DNA of 64,000 bases from Lasiosphaeris hirsuta (taxonomy: Eukaryota > Ascomycota > Sordariomycetes > Sordariales > Lasiosphaeriaceae): assembly GCA_030549175.1 (NCBI GenBank), contig JAUKUA010000010.1, positions 372,001 through 436,000 on the forward strand, given 5' to 3'. The first letter of the stretch is position 1. Every line of letters begins with the position of its first letter. Positions 1 through 10,731 of this stretch are shown in pieces. The translations under genes were made by a program, and so were the position numbers. The notes under the pieces were generated by a model. It had not been told where the DNA came from, ran no database searches, and was given only the letters and a program-made list of their open reading frames with translations.

Positions 1-273
1 TGGTCCGCCGACTTGATGGCAACCTGATAATTGGGTAATAGGGCGCTGAAGCTGTCTTTGGTCAAGCTGCTCTTGTCAAACTCGCGTGTTCGGCGCATCA
101 TGATGTCCTGGGCCTCCCAGAAGTCGCTAACCAGGACCCACGGCCGCCCAAAGGGCGTCATAAAGATCTGCACCACGACCACGAAGCTGCTGCTCACCGC
201 CACCATGGCGAGCGACTGGCCCATGTCGTCAAAGGAGGCGCTGGGCGTGAGTGTGGAGCGCTCTATGGCTTGG
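1..273 (-). CDS. Cytochrome P450, partial (runs off the window start)
   Basis: The minus-strand reading gives a stretch with FMTPFGRPWVLVSDFWEAQD, then MMRRTREFDKS and LLPNYQVAIK. This is the pattern of the N-terminal third of fungal P450s, where the membrane-proximal beta-sheet leads into helix B and the C helix. The heme-binding cysteine region would lie beyond base 1. An in-frame TAA sits just upstream, and an AG at 274-275 (read as ATTGCCAG on the minus strand) is a good splice acceptor, so I start this exon at 273. The first exon, with the membrane anchor, was not placed. P450s oxidise hydrophobic substrates at the ER membrane. Its position beside a reductase and a DMATS prenyltransferase suggests a tailoring role, which is inference. 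Confidence 0.7.
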
Positions 274-963
274 CTGGCAATAATTTACATATAGACCTGG
301 AAAGCAAGGTTCTGGTGGCCGGAAGAGGGCAAAGGCAAGCCCCAGCCAGCCAGCAGCAGCGAGACTTGCAGTCTGCCTTTGTATCGCTCGCTGCAGGTGG
401 AGCAAGCTGCTCCAGTACCGGCCGCCAACCCCGCCAACCCCGTAGTCCCCGGGTACTCTCGTGGCAGCCGTGGGACCCCATGTGTGTGTAACAAGGTATC
501 TCGCAGACCATTGGGTTGCATATGCTGGTTGAGTACATACACGGAGGAGGCCAGTGCCAAGGGGCACCCCTACCGCGGCACCTTATCCGGCGCAGCTCCC
601 ATTGGCTCTCACGCTGTCTTCTGCTGGTAGGGGGTAGCTGCCGTGGCGCCGCCACAGAGGCACTCATTCGATTTCTGCAGCCCTTTTTTGAGCAGGTTTG
701 AGCTCGTTTCTCGATCTTGCTGCCAGAGAACGAATAGCGGCGGGCAACCGCCATTGAAAGCCCTGCGAGGTAGATGCCCCGCTCCTCCGACTCCCGTGCC
801 TTAACTACTACCCGCATATCCTTCCGCAGCTTCCTACCTTGACCGCGTTTCAGTCAACTTTCATGCCCCGACGCTCCTCCGGGCAATAATCATCAAGGCC
901 GACCACTACTGCCTGCACACCTTGCCTTACCCAACCGAGGCGCCAAGCAATCGAGACCCAAGA
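274..963. other. Intergenic and unplaced P450 5' part
   Basis: This stretch should hold the first exon or exons and promoter of the P450 on the minus strand and the promoter of the reductase on the plus strand. Several overlapping open frames occur because the DNA is GC-rich, but none reads as a recognisable protein. I could not fix a P450 start. Confidence 0.4.
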
Positions 964-3270
964 ATGAAGATGCCGTCGGCCGCTTGGCTGGCGCTGCCAT
1001 GTTTGGTCAGCCCTGCTGTCGCCCAGGTCCTCGTCGGCTTCGGCAACGTCGTCTACGACCCGCTGTGTGCTGAGTCATGCCTCCGGTCCCTCACCTCTTA
1101 CATGCTGGACTGCTCCGGCATGGGCGAGGACCATGACGGCATGGAGATGATGTCTATGCCGATGACTGCCGACTGCTATGCCCATAGCACCCCGTTTTTG
1201 ACCTCGGTTGCCTGGTGCATGAGCACCAAGTGTGCCGGACAAGACATTGCCCTTTCCAGGATGGAACACTGGTGGGAGCAGACCGTCACGGGGAGCAGGA
1301 CGCTGGCCGCCAAGTGGTCCTACTCGGCTGCCCTTCTCAACGTCGACCCAAGCCCGCCCACGTACCAGCTCGGCGCCGCAGACACGGCCCTGAACGTCAC
1401 TTCCATCGTCGAGCCGAACACGTACTTGAAGCAGTGGAACGTCCTAGGAGGGGTCCGGGACGAGACGATTATCGAGTCGGCATACAGGTGCGGTTGCCCC
1501 TTGTTTTCCTCCGCTGGGAGCCAACACACTGCAGCCACCCAGGTTGACCTGGCTACAGCTGCTAACCTGCCAGTTACATGCAGCATCGCCATCTTCGTCG
1601 TGGGGGTCGGCCTCCCTCTGGCACTCACATGGATCCCCCACCTGCCCTTCGGGCGCACTCTTGCTGACAAGGTAGGCCAGGTAGCGAGAAACACGCTCCC
1701 GATACGCGCGCCCGTGGTCCCCCTCGTCCAGGTCCATGATTTAGGTTTGCCTTTTTGACGTGGGATTGCACAGCGCTAACGCATTGGCATTTTGATACCT
1801 ACACAGCTCAAGCCGTACCTCGTCTACCCAAGTCTTATCGGCACCTACCAAGTCCGCCCGCTGCCGTTCCTCCTCGGTAATGCTCCAACTGTCGGACAAG
1901 GCTTCTACATGGCCGCCTTCCTTGCCCTCAACGTGGTCCTGACGTCGGTCAACTACCAGTCTAGACAGCCCAGCGCGTGGTTCGGGAGCCAATGGAATGA
2001 GATCTCGGCCTATGTCATGTACCGCACCGGAATCTTTGGCTACATGATACTTCCGCTGGTCATCCTCTTCTCGTCGAGAAACAACATCTTGCTGTGGTGG
2101 TCCAACTGGTCGCACTCGACCTACCTCGTACTGCACCGCTGGGTCGGCCGCCTGTTTATGCTGTACGCCGTCATCCACTCCGTCATTGGCCTGCAGATCT
2201 ACGCAACCTACGCGACAACAGGGTGGTGGGCCTGGGGCGCGGTGGCCACTGTCGCGAGTGTGCTCCTGACGCTGGGGAGCAGCCTACACGTGCGGCGGCC
2301 CCAGTACGAGCTCTTCCTCACATCCCACATCCTGCTTGCCGTCTTTGTTGTCGTGGGCTGCTGGTACCACCTCATCGGGTGGTACGCCAGCATGGGCATG
2401 TTCATTCCTTACACATCGGGGATGGAGTTCTGGCTCTACCTCGCCATTGCCCTGTGGTTCCTCGACCGGCTCGTGCGCGTGGGGCGTGTCGTGAAGAGTG
2501 GCGCCCGCAGGGCTCACGTGCTTGATCTCGGCGCCGGGTACATCCGTATCGACATTCCCGGTATCCGCTGGGGCTTCGAGCCCGGCAAGCATGCCTACGT
2601 TTACTTTCCTACCCTCAGCCCGCTGCGGCCGTGGGAGAACCACCCTTTCTCCATTGTTCCCACCGCTCTCCTCCAGCACTCGGGCCGCAGCGAGGCCGCA
2701 GGCTCGCTCTCCAAGGGTGCTAGGGACGACGAGGAGAACCAGCCGACCACGACCGCGACGGGCGGAACGTTCAAGGTAGGCACTGATTCGGACGCCGGCA
2801 TCATCGGCGTGACGCTCTTGATCAAGAAATCGGCGGGTCTCACCAAGCACCTGCAGCCCCACGCCGGCCTGCTTACGCTGCTCGACGGGCCTTACTCCAA
2901 TAGCGACGTGAGCGCGCTGCTTCGCTGCGACCGGCTGCTGGTCCTTGCGGGCGGTATCGGCATCACGGGCGTGCTTCCCTATGCTTATAGCCACTGGAAT
3001 GTGAAGCTGGCTTGGAGCGTCTCTGAGTCGGCCCGGTGCCTAGCCGAAGCCGTTGACTTGTCTGGGGTCAGTAGTAAGGAGGTCTATGTTGGCAGCAGGC
3101 TTGACATCTACAAGCTGGTTTACGACGAGGCCGACAGTGGTTGGGGCCGCATAGGTGTTGTGGCCTCCGGGCCGGGAGGATTTTGCGACGACGTCAGAGC
3201 CGCCGTCACAGCGGCCGGAAGGAAGGGCACCACGGTATTTGAACTTGAAATCGATGCCTATTCGTGGTGA
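964..3270 (+). CDS. Ferric/cupric reductase transmembrane protein (FRE family)
   Basis: Two exons, 964-1671 and 1807-3270, with an intron (GTAGGC...CTACACAG) of 135 bp, give about 723 aa. A second possible donor at 1681 would add three residues. I start at the second ATG (964) because it leads straight into a signal peptide (MKMPSAAWLALPCLVSPAVA), while the ATG at 922 puts a charged leader in front. A Cys-rich lumenal or extracellular domain follows. The ferric reductase core then has paired heme histidines (HRWVGR near residue 346 with VIHS, and LTSHILLAV with CWYHL). After that come the FAD site HPFSIVP and the NADPH site LVLAGGIGITG. The enzyme moves electrons from cytosolic NADPH through FAD and two hemes to extracellular Fe(III) or Cu(II). 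It could serve the copper genes at 16-21 kb or metal supply to the neighbouring oxygenases; the sequence does not decide. Confidence 0.93.
1672..1806 (+). other. Intron of the metalloreductase gene
   Basis: The donor GTAGGC follows the codons LADK, and the acceptor CTACACAG precedes LKPYLVYPS. Both are phase 0. The spliced junction restores the conserved FRE segment leading into VYPSLIGTY, and the intron contains an in-frame TGA, so it must be removed. Confidence 0.75.
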
Positions 3271-4371
3271 ATATGGTACCCGTCTCAGATTGTCAACGGG
3301 CACAACAAGCAAGTTGGTCTAGTAACTCATGTGTTTCTCTCTTGATCGACTACCTTGGGTCACGAGCTGTCGCCGACCTGCGGTGAGTGTGGCACAGAGC
3401 TCTCTCTCTTTTGTATATATTCGGCGCTCACGCGCCTGCTCTCTTATCTGGAGCATTACTCAGTTCAACGTACTATTCTTTTCTATTGTTCCGCTCGAGA
3501 AGTTTCGTATGAGCAATTCAATACATAATCTAAATCAGGTTTCACAGTTTAGTTGTATTTAGCTCATCCATCCCAGAACGAAAGAAAGAAAGGAATGAAC
3601 ATGGGACCCGTACTAGCAGAGTCACGAAGAAAAGCCTTACCTAGCGTATGGAAGCCCGTCAACCCCCAACCCCGGCGAACTACTGAAACAAAGGAGCATC
3701 CTAGCCTTGGCCGACCTGGGTAGCGGGTAGCGCCCCCCTCCCCCCTCCCCCTTTCCGGCACACCTCAGCTTACTCTGATGGGCCCCAAGATGATGTCCGC
3801 AATGACTACAAAAGAGATGTGCATTACGGTGTGGAAGACTCTGCAGAAATGCGCTCATTGGAGTTCTGCTCACCCAGCACTGGAGAAACCCAAATGGGGA
3901 AGGGAAAACGGGAGGGATGCGTCTCTCGGCCCCCCACCCCCCCCCCCCCCCCACTCCCTCCCCCCCATTTCTAGCTCAAACTTGCGCATTGCACAGCTGG
4001 TTGACGTATTTGCTGTCACGCTGCCACTCGTGTCCGGTAAATACAGACTGCTGCCGACATGTAGCAACCAGACCTTGGCTGTCCACCCAATGCACGCCAC
4101 TGCATTGCTCAATGTATGTGGATAATGCACAGACGACGAGAGCACATGACGCACTTCGTGGGTGACGAGGGAGGTACCTCAGGAGAGGTATCAGCGCCCG
4201 AAGGGGTGATAACTTCCCAGAGATGACACAAGAGGCCAAATATATCAAGTGTTATTGCCTGTTGTAATCCGTAAGTCCAGTGGACATACTGTAACATACA
4301 TATATATACCTTGGTTGGCTGGGGGATAGAAGAAGCGCGGATTCTGTGAATACTTCGTACCCGGCACCAGG
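3271..4371. other. Intergenic with a dispersed-repeat fragment and a poly-C tract
   Basis: No gene is seen. At 3402-3470 there is a fragment closely matching 23015-23082 (see repeat entry). A 16-base C run lies at 3937-3952. The DNA before 4371 carries the DMATS promoter, with TATATATA at about 4302-4309 some 65 bases upstream of the start codon. Confidence 0.6.
3402..3470 (+). repeat. Dispersed repeat fragment, copy 1
   Basis: About 69 bp, beginning CTCTCTCTTTTGTATATATT and including TTCGGCGCTCAC, matches 23015-23082 with a few substitutions and small indels. Both copies lie in gene-free DNA. It looks like the remains of an LTR or another transposon end. No coding sequence or flanking target duplication was found at either copy. 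Confidence 0.7.
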
Positions 4372-5891
4372 ATGTCGACGACCAGAAGCACAAGGGGGAG
4401 CATTTTGGCCGCGGCGGCAGACGACGGTGACGGTCAGGATAAAGCAGCGTCCCAGGCAGATGGCGCTGCCGCTCTCGGTCCCCAAGACGAGCCTGGGGCT
4501 CCCAGAGCTCTGAACGCCGACCAAAACTTCTGGTGGCGGGCAACAGCGGCATCTCTCGCGTCTCTCCTAGCCACCTGCCAGTACAGCGCAGCAGACCAGT
4601 CTACCTACCTCAGCTGGTATCGCCATTTTATCGTGCCGGCGCTTGGCCCGCGCCCGGTGGCCGGGGTGAAACCCAAGTTCCAGCCCTGTCCAACCTTTGA
4701 CGGGTCCGCTTGCGAGCTCAGCGTCAACTGGCGCGAGCGGGGCTCCGGTCGGACTGTCCGCTTCACCATCGAGGCAACCGGGCACGAGGCCGGCACTCAG
4801 CGGGACCCTTTCAACCAGCAAGAGACGCTGCGGCTCCTGCGGGGCATGGCGAGCGGGATGCCTGACACCGATATGAACCTTGGCCGCTTCGAGCACCTCG
4901 TTCGCTGCTTCTTCCTCTCCAACGAAGCTGCTGCCGCCCTGCTTCCGCAGCTGGCCTCTGACACGCCCCTCTCCCAGGCCTGGGTGGCCTTTGATCTAGT
5001 CGAGGGCAAAGTCCTGGCCAAAGTGTACTTCATGCCCATCCTGAAGTGCATCTCTACCGGTATCTCTACCAACCAGCTTGTCTACGACGCGGTACGGACG
5101 TGCAATGATAGATACGGAGGCTACGACGCGGCCATTTCCGTTTTCGATAGCTACTCGCGTTCTTTTGCGGTTCCGTCCACGCGTGGCGACCCCCCCCGAA
5201 TTGAGATGCTGGCAATTGACTGTATTGACTCGCCCGAGTCGAGGATCAAGATGTACCTGAGGACCTCGGTCACTTCCCTGGCTAGGGCCAAGGACGCCTA
5301 TACCCTCGGCGGCAGACTCTCGGGAGACGAAGTTGAGCATGGGCTACAAGCCCTGGCGGAGCTCTGGCCCATATTGTTCCGTCTCACGGTAGATGATGAC
5401 ATCGAGAACGCTCAAGTGCTCCCTGCGGGGTCGTACTGCGGCTTTGCCGTTGAGATGAAGCCAGGCCGGCCCGAGCCCGAGATGAAGATGCATGTACCAG
5501 TGAGGAAGATCAGGGGCACTGATGCCCAATTGTGCAGCTCTCTTTCTACTTGGTTCCGTCGCCGAGGGCATAGGGAATTTGCTGCCTCGTATAGGAGCAG
5601 CCTAGAAGAGGCCTTGTAAGTCGAGCGTCCCTTGGCTAACACACACCCTAGTATGTTAGCCTGCCTCGGTTTACCCCCCCGTCTTGCTGACTTGTGTCAT
5701 GTACCCTCGCTACCAGCCCTAGCCACGACCTTGACAGCACAAGCGGGACGCACACATTCGTTTCGTTTGCGTATACGCGCAAGACGGGGGTCTACATGAC
5801 CATGTACTACTCGACCAAGATCTATGGCACACACGGCAAGGATGACATTTGGAAGGGCTATGACAACCTGTGGGCCACCAAGATAGTATGA
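4372..5891 (+). CDS. DMATS-type aromatic (indole) prenyltransferase
   Basis: Exons 4372-5615 and 5717-5891, with a 101 bp intron (GTAAGT...TACCAG), give about 472 aa, a normal length for the ABBA-fold DMATS family. These soluble enzymes transfer a prenyl group, usually from DMAPP, to tryptophan, tyrosine, indole diterpenes or cyclic dipeptides. Visible marks are the N-terminal FWWRATAASLASLL, the substrate-anchoring glutamate in CELSVNW (E115), the basic/tyrosine pattern KVYFMPILKC that contacts diphosphate in the family, KMYLRTSV, and the C-terminal THTFVSFAY with YMTMYY. The splice joins EEAF to PSHDLDSTSGTHTF, and the family ends in the same way. The about 40-residue Ala/Asp-rich N-terminus before NFWWR is longer than usual. 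The acceptor substrate cannot be told from sequence. Confidence 0.95.
5616..5716 (+). other. Intron of the DMATS gene
   Basis: The donor GTAAGTCG splits a codon after two bases, and the acceptor CTACCAG supplies the third, giving Phe. An unspliced message would stop at TAA 5617-5619, 58 codons short of the normal end. Confidence 0.9.
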
Positions 5892-6777
5892 AAGCGAGCC
5901 ACAGACAGTCATTGGGGGTTTGCCAAACATTGTTTAGTTATCTAGAGTTACCTCCATTGGCAAAAGCCTCAACCTCCGTTACATGTCACATGTCCTAGCT
6001 ACATATACTAGCTACTTATTGTATCTTACGCAACCATAGCATATTAGCATGTGCAACGGCGCTCCCCGGGCCCTAAATACCGCCGTGTAGTACCCCTCCA
6101 ACGCACAAAACCCCCCCAAACGCATGACCTGCCGTGTCATGTCCATACAGGTCGTGAGCCTATCCAACAGATCCTCCCGGCAGGACCGTGTCGGATCCTC
6201 ACTGATTTAACGAGTACATCTATCTATATTAGTCAAGATGCTTTGGTAATGCCCCTTCCCACCCCCTGCACGCCGAGTATGGCGTTTCATTCTCGCTGCA
6301 TCCTGCACGGTGATAAAACTTGCCCAAACTGCCTGCTCTACTCAGCCTTTGTGACTGGGGAATAGGGAGGTGGAAGATGCGGGGTCACACACTTGGCAGT
6401 CCCCGAGACGCCGCTTTTCCTAAGTAGTGGATCGAACAGAAGAGAGACTGAGGAATATCTAAACTTTCGCTGAAATGTATATTTTTTTTGCGCCATGCCT
6501 TGGCGCGATCAAACACATGGATCAGGGCTCTTCAATCTCTCAGCCGCTGGACCTTAGATGCGGTGGCAGTCCCCGCCGCCCAGGGACCTCAGGCTGTCGT
6601 TATTTGGATATGCCCAGCCATCACTCGCTTGCCCGTTTAAGCTTCGGCATCCAACTGCGCACAAAGAAATGACGGGGAGATAGACCGGACCAATTGCGGT
6701 TACACCTGCGCCACCGTGGCTGCTACGAACTACCATTGATACAAACAGGCCGACCCTTCCTCCTTGACGCCCTTTTG
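5892..6777. other. Intergenic between convergent genes
   Basis: The DMATS gene and the oxygenase gene converge here, so both 3' ends fall in this stretch. Short open frames exist but none has recognisable content. No repeat was noticed. Confidence 0.6.
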
Positions 6778-7836
6778 CTAGTAAAATACAAAGGCCCTAA
6801 CCTCGATGCTCTGCCGCGGAACTCCGGACCCGGCCTCCCCCAGATCACATGAGCAATGAGGCACCGCGAGACTCTGGCCATTCTCCGAGTCAAATGCGTT
6901 GAAGATCGCCACCTCTGAGTCGAGCTGGTTCGGGATATAGTACCACTTGTGGTTTGGGTTGTGGTAGACCTGGAACACTTCATTCGCCACGGTAGGAAAG
7001 ACTTCGTCGACCTTGAACAGATCCCTTTCCTGATCTACGCTCTTGGGGTCAAGGAAGGCGAGAGGGAAGTCACGGCATGGACCAGTGAGTGGCTTCCATA
7101 TACTGGGTTGGTTTCGACGCTGTTAGCATTGAACACCACACAAATGCCCGCGGCAGCGCAAAGGGGCCAGGGGAGAAGAAAGCCAGGGTAGAAGGAATAC
7201 TAACAGCCCCTCCCCCCCTTCAAACAAATAATGAAATCTACACATACTTAATAACTTGGTGCTTTCGGCGCAGCATAGCTTCTCTCTCCTCTCCAAAATA
7301 TCTATCTACTCTCGACTCGAGCTCTCCCACAGTGTAATCTGGTAGTTTATAACCGTCAGCACCGAGTCCCGCTTTACAGCGATATTCGACGAGAACATAC
7401 CAATGTGCGCCGATAACGACGGCTGGTGCGAGTTCACATTCACCTCCCCCTCCTCTCTCTTTGGGAAAGATGGGGACCGCTTCCTCAGCATCCAGTCAAA
7501 GACTGTCATGTCCTGGGCTCCAAGGGCTTTGCAGACGCAGTCGTGGAGCGCGGGCAGGTAGACGCTCTCAATCCAGTCGTCGTCGTCAAAGGCCTTGGGC
7601 TGCATCTTGCTGCTGTCCAGTGACGCGATAGCCATACCGTTGGTCTGGTAGCTGATGTCAGCCGTTCGAAGATTGTGTACCTTGATGCCGTGCACCGGCT
7701 CTATAGCAAAGTTGTTTTGGGGGAAACCTTTGGGGGCCGCATAGTGAAGGATGTAAGGCTTCTGGCCATCGTCCTTGCAGCTATCTCGCTTGACGTATCT
7801 CACTGTTGCGGCCAAGGTCTCCGAGTCGGCCTCCAT
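6778..7836 (-). CDS. CmcJ/NvfI/EfuI-family (AsaB-like) oxygenase
   Basis: Three exons on the minus strand, 7836-7401, 7338-7248 and 7102-6778, give about 283 aa. The introns are 62 bp (GTATGT...CTACCAG) and 145 bp (GTATGT...AACCCAG). Splicing restores the family signature SAHIDYTVGELESRV, then HQVINIWKPLTGP, DFPLAFLDP and NPNHKWYYIP, and ends with PRQSIEVRAFVFY. This is the conserved C-terminus of the AsaB, CmcJ and GA4-desaturase-like group. Members are iron/2-oxoglutarate-type oxidases or hydroxylases in fungal metabolite pathways. The H-x-D in AHID is the likely start of the iron-binding triad. The start ATG at 7836 is the first in frame; an upstream TTG frame is open but not needed. It is probably a tailoring enzyme of the prenyltransferase cluster. 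Confidence 0.88.
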
Positions 7837-8715
7837 CGTAGCTACGGAACGAGTCAACTGGAAGCTTCCCCAGGTCCCTCAGTTGATACAGCGGGCAGCC
7901 CGATATACTTGTAGGGCGTTGAGGGTACCTGGGAGCCGACGTGACATCTATCAGATGACCCTTGGCTTGTTGATCCTCGGGCGAAGGTAGGCTGCTTCTA
8001 CAAATCCGGACGGAGGGCGGAGACGGTGTTACCGCGGCAATTAGGTGGGTGTATGTATGTACCTAGGTAGGTAGGCGCAGGTCTCTAAGCATCTTCCACC
8101 TTACATATGCGCGGGGAACCCCCGCTTCACGTCATGTCTGCGGCATATCGTCACCATCATACTCAACCTATCGCCAGGCGCCATGGCTTGAAACTGGAGC
8201 AAAATAGCTCATGGAGCAATGCCCGCATGGGCATGCTGATGCTTGGTAATTGACGCATGCGCAATTTATTGCGGGGGGCTTCGTGTGGGATATTGAGTTG
8301 ATAGTACGCGATCGGTGATCAAGGTGGCCAGCCCGCGCCCATCAAGAAAGCCGGCCCCTATGGCTTACCTTTTCTGGAATCTCTGACACCACACCCTCCA
8401 TGAGGGCACGGAAATATTGTACCAGATGACCCAACCCTCGCTCGGGGAACAAAGGAGAGAACACGAAGCACGAAGCACGCTTCTGGAGCTGAGAGTCTCC
8501 TCAGGCTAAGACCACCCCCAAGAGATCGCAGGAGGATGTAACAAGGCTGATATACAAGTATTTACATACGGGTATATATATATATATATATATGGAAGGC
8601 ATATTCCCAAACCTTTCAGTTGAAAACCCTATCAACCAAATAGTCTAAGCATTCAAAACACAACTCGCATTTCCAAAACCACAAACTCGACAATCCCCTC
8701 ACCCAAATTATCAAC
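7837..8715. other. Intergenic, shared upstream region with a TA repeat
   Basis: This lies between the divergent oxygenase (-) and small ORF (+). A (TA)n run is at 8573-8593, and a GTAG/GTAT-rich stretch at about 8046-8075. The TA run sits about 125 bases before the small ORF and may act as an open promoter element, but that is a guess. Confidence 0.5.
8573..8593. repeat. (TA)n microsatellite
   Basis: About ten and a half uninterrupted TA units, in the upstream region of the small ORF that starts at 8716. Confidence 0.95.
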
Positions 8716-8910
8716 ATGACTCCCGCCGCACAACCCTGGAAGAGCGTCTGGCCCGCCCCTGCCAACGTTACTGAGCAGACCAGCACCGCGCCCCAGAACC
8801 TCTCGCCTGAGGAGTTGACCAACCAACGCGCCTTCGGCAGCCACGCTTCCAACACCAAGGGCCGCATCGTCCACCTTAAGAAATGTGAGTCCAGTCAGCA
8901 GCCGGGATAG
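8716..8910 (+). CDS. Small hypothetical protein (57 or 64 aa)
   Basis: I do not recognise it. The frame reads MTPAAQPWKSVWPAPANVTE and goes on as a Pro/Ala/Thr-rich, soluble, basic-ended peptide with RAFGSHAS and GRIVHLKK. The start context TATCAACATGACT is a good fungal one. Codon use is coding-like (C/G third positions through most of the ORF), unlike the DNA around it. A GTGAGT donor at 8885-8890 pairs with a TTACTAG acceptor near 8982. That splice would create TAA at once, giving 57 aa; unspliced it is 64 aa. There is no signal peptide or membrane segment. It could instead be the surviving first exon of a larger lost gene. Confidence 0.45.
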   Translation: MTPAAQPWKSVWPAPANVTEQTSTAPQNLSPEELTNQRAFGSHASNTKGRIVHLKKCESSQQPG

Positions 8911-9636
8911 AGCCCTGCCATGTTCCAGGCAAATTCCCACATGCCCAACGTTGGTAATGTCTCTAACATGATGGGATTACTAGAAATCGGCCGTGATGGT
9001 CGGCTGGGGAAAGGGGAAGGGGAGGATAAGCGGCGGTGATGTTGCCCATGATGCATGTATTCTTCAATGCCAACTCTAATGGAGCCGTTCTGAGGCTTGC
9101 TTTCGGCCCTCATTGCCGGCTTTCTTTTCACGGGTTGTTGAATGCCTCGAGGGTTCATCAAGGATGGAAGAGGACTGCCATGTCATCATCTCTACGACCA
9201 TGCAAAGACTTTGCAGCCGGACGTTTGAAGGCTAGCACAGAGGTATACCTATAGAAACACCCTAAAAAAAACCTGGGACCGGACGATTGAAGGCCTGCAG
9301 CGCAAAATTCCCTCCCCCCCCCCCCCCCCCCCAAAAGTGGTGACCTACGCTTAGTGAGATGAAAGTTCCCGGATACTCAACCTACTAATTATCCTCTGTA
9401 GAAAGTAAAGCGCCTTAGCGGTCCGACATTCCCCGCTAGGGTCTCCTCCATACCTCCCTCGCCAAGTATAAGACGACAATAGCTCTACCTCTAGTAAGGT
9501 GAGGCGGGTCGGCCGCCGCTCTGGTCATCTTGGCTCCACGGTGAATTCAAACATATAAAGCAGACATAGCGGGGCGTGGGGAGGGCGGGAAAGAAGAGGG
9601 TAAATTCTCTTGAACTCTGCAATGGATGGAGGGCTT
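8911..9636. other. Intergenic with a poly-C tract
   Basis: No gene is seen. An uninterrupted C run of 19 bases lies at 9314-9332. The 3' end of the hydrolase gene comes in from the right. Confidence 0.6.
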
Positions 9637-10731
9637 TTACAGCCTCTCTATAAAGGTTCTGATCTCCCACAAGGTGTTGAGGAATATCTCAGGCACGGAA
9701 TGTCGATAGCATATCTCTCCTTGGTGTATAACACCCAAGTTCATCCGCCCGATAGCGTGCACGCCGGCCCTCACAAGTTTCCTGTAGTAAGCATTGCCTT
9801 CATCTCTCAATATATCCAGCTCGCTGGTCACGATAAGATGGGGAGGGAGTCCCTTGACGTCCTCCTCGGTCGCCCAGTAGGGCCACGCGAGCGGGTTTCT
9901 CGCATTTGTCCCCGTTGGGTCGTACAGCTTGGCGTTGAGCGAGCTGTTGGCACAAGTCATGATGTAGCCGTTACACTCAACAAGGCTGGGCAGCTCCCGG
10001 AGCTGCCACTCGAGCGGCAAGTCATAGGCACCGCTGATGTAGGGGACGGCGGCGCACACACCGCTGATTTCGTCGAGCCAGCCCTCCCTCTTGGCCCTCA
10101 GCGCTGTTGCGAGGGCAAGGTTAGCCCCTCCACTCTCGCCCTGCAGGACAAGCCTGCCAACGCCGAGCTGCTCCTTGTGGGCAGCGACCCAGCGGACGGC
10201 AGCCGAGCAGTCGTCAAGCCCGGCTGGAAACGGGTTGAGACCGGTGCGGGTCAGGGCGTTGCGGAAGTCAACGGCGATGACGACGAGGCCAGTCCGCGCG
10301 AGGGATTGGGCCCATGTGAGATGCATAGGGCTGTCGGTGCTCAACATGACCATGGCGCCACCGTGGAGATAGATGACGGCCGGCAGCGGGGAAACCGAAG
10401 GCAGGGCCGGGCGGTGGATGATGAGCCGCATCCGATCGCCATCCGGCTTGGGGATGGACTCTTCGCGTCTTGTGATGGATGTGGATAGGACTTCGCCCGG
10501 CACGCTATAGTTGAGCTGTCGGTAGTGCTCCTCGATCAGATCTTCGACCTTCAATGTGAAGGAGCCGATCTTGTCAAGCGGCGAGTCGGACGTGATGTCC
10601 GCGATCAGGGGCGGCGGGCCACCTGCGCCGTGGGCCTTCAACACATCAAGGAGCCGCGGGTGCGTACGGGGGTCTGTATCGAGATACATTCCTGGATCTC
10701 CCAGGCGACCCGGAAGCGTGGCCAAAGTCAT
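9637..10731 (-). CDS. Alpha/beta hydrolase (HSL-like esterase/lipase)
   Basis: A single exon, 364 aa. The frame is open a further 85 codons upstream, but that part translates the GTAG microsatellite (TYLPTYLPTYL), so I use the ATG at 10731 (MTLATLPGRLGDP). The oxyanion-hole motif HGG is at 123-125 in AVIYLHGGAMV. The nucleophile elbow is GESGG with Ser200. SELDILRDEG supplies the likely acid, and IHQGE near the C-terminus the likely histidine. The order and spacing fit the hormone-sensitive-lipase class (Abhydrolase_3). No signal peptide is seen, so it is cytosolic. Such enzymes often deacylate or dehydrate intermediates in fungal clusters. It is divergent from the FAD monooxygenase and probably co-regulated with it. 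Confidence 0.92.
   Translation of the reverse strand: MTLATLPGRLGDPGMYLDTDPRTHPRLLDVLKAHGAGGPPPLIADITSDSPLDKIGSFTLKVEDLIEEHYRQLNYSVPGEVLSTSITRREESIPKPDGDRMRLIIHRPALPSVSPLPAVIYLHGGAMVMLSTDSPMHLTWAQSLARTGLVVIAVDFRNALTRTGLNPFPAGLDDCSAAVRWVAAHKEQLGVGRLVLQGESGGANLALATALRAKREGWLDEISGVCAAVPYISGAYDLPLEWQLRELPSLVECNGYIMTCANSSLNAKLYDPTGTNARNPLAWPYWATEEDVKGLPPHLIVTSELDILRDEGNAYYRKLVRAGVHAIGRMNLGVIHQGEICYRHSVPEIFLNTLWEIRTFIERL

Noticed and set aside
9610..10488. 292-codon plus-strand ORF
   Set aside because: Antisense shadow of the alpha/beta hydrolase.
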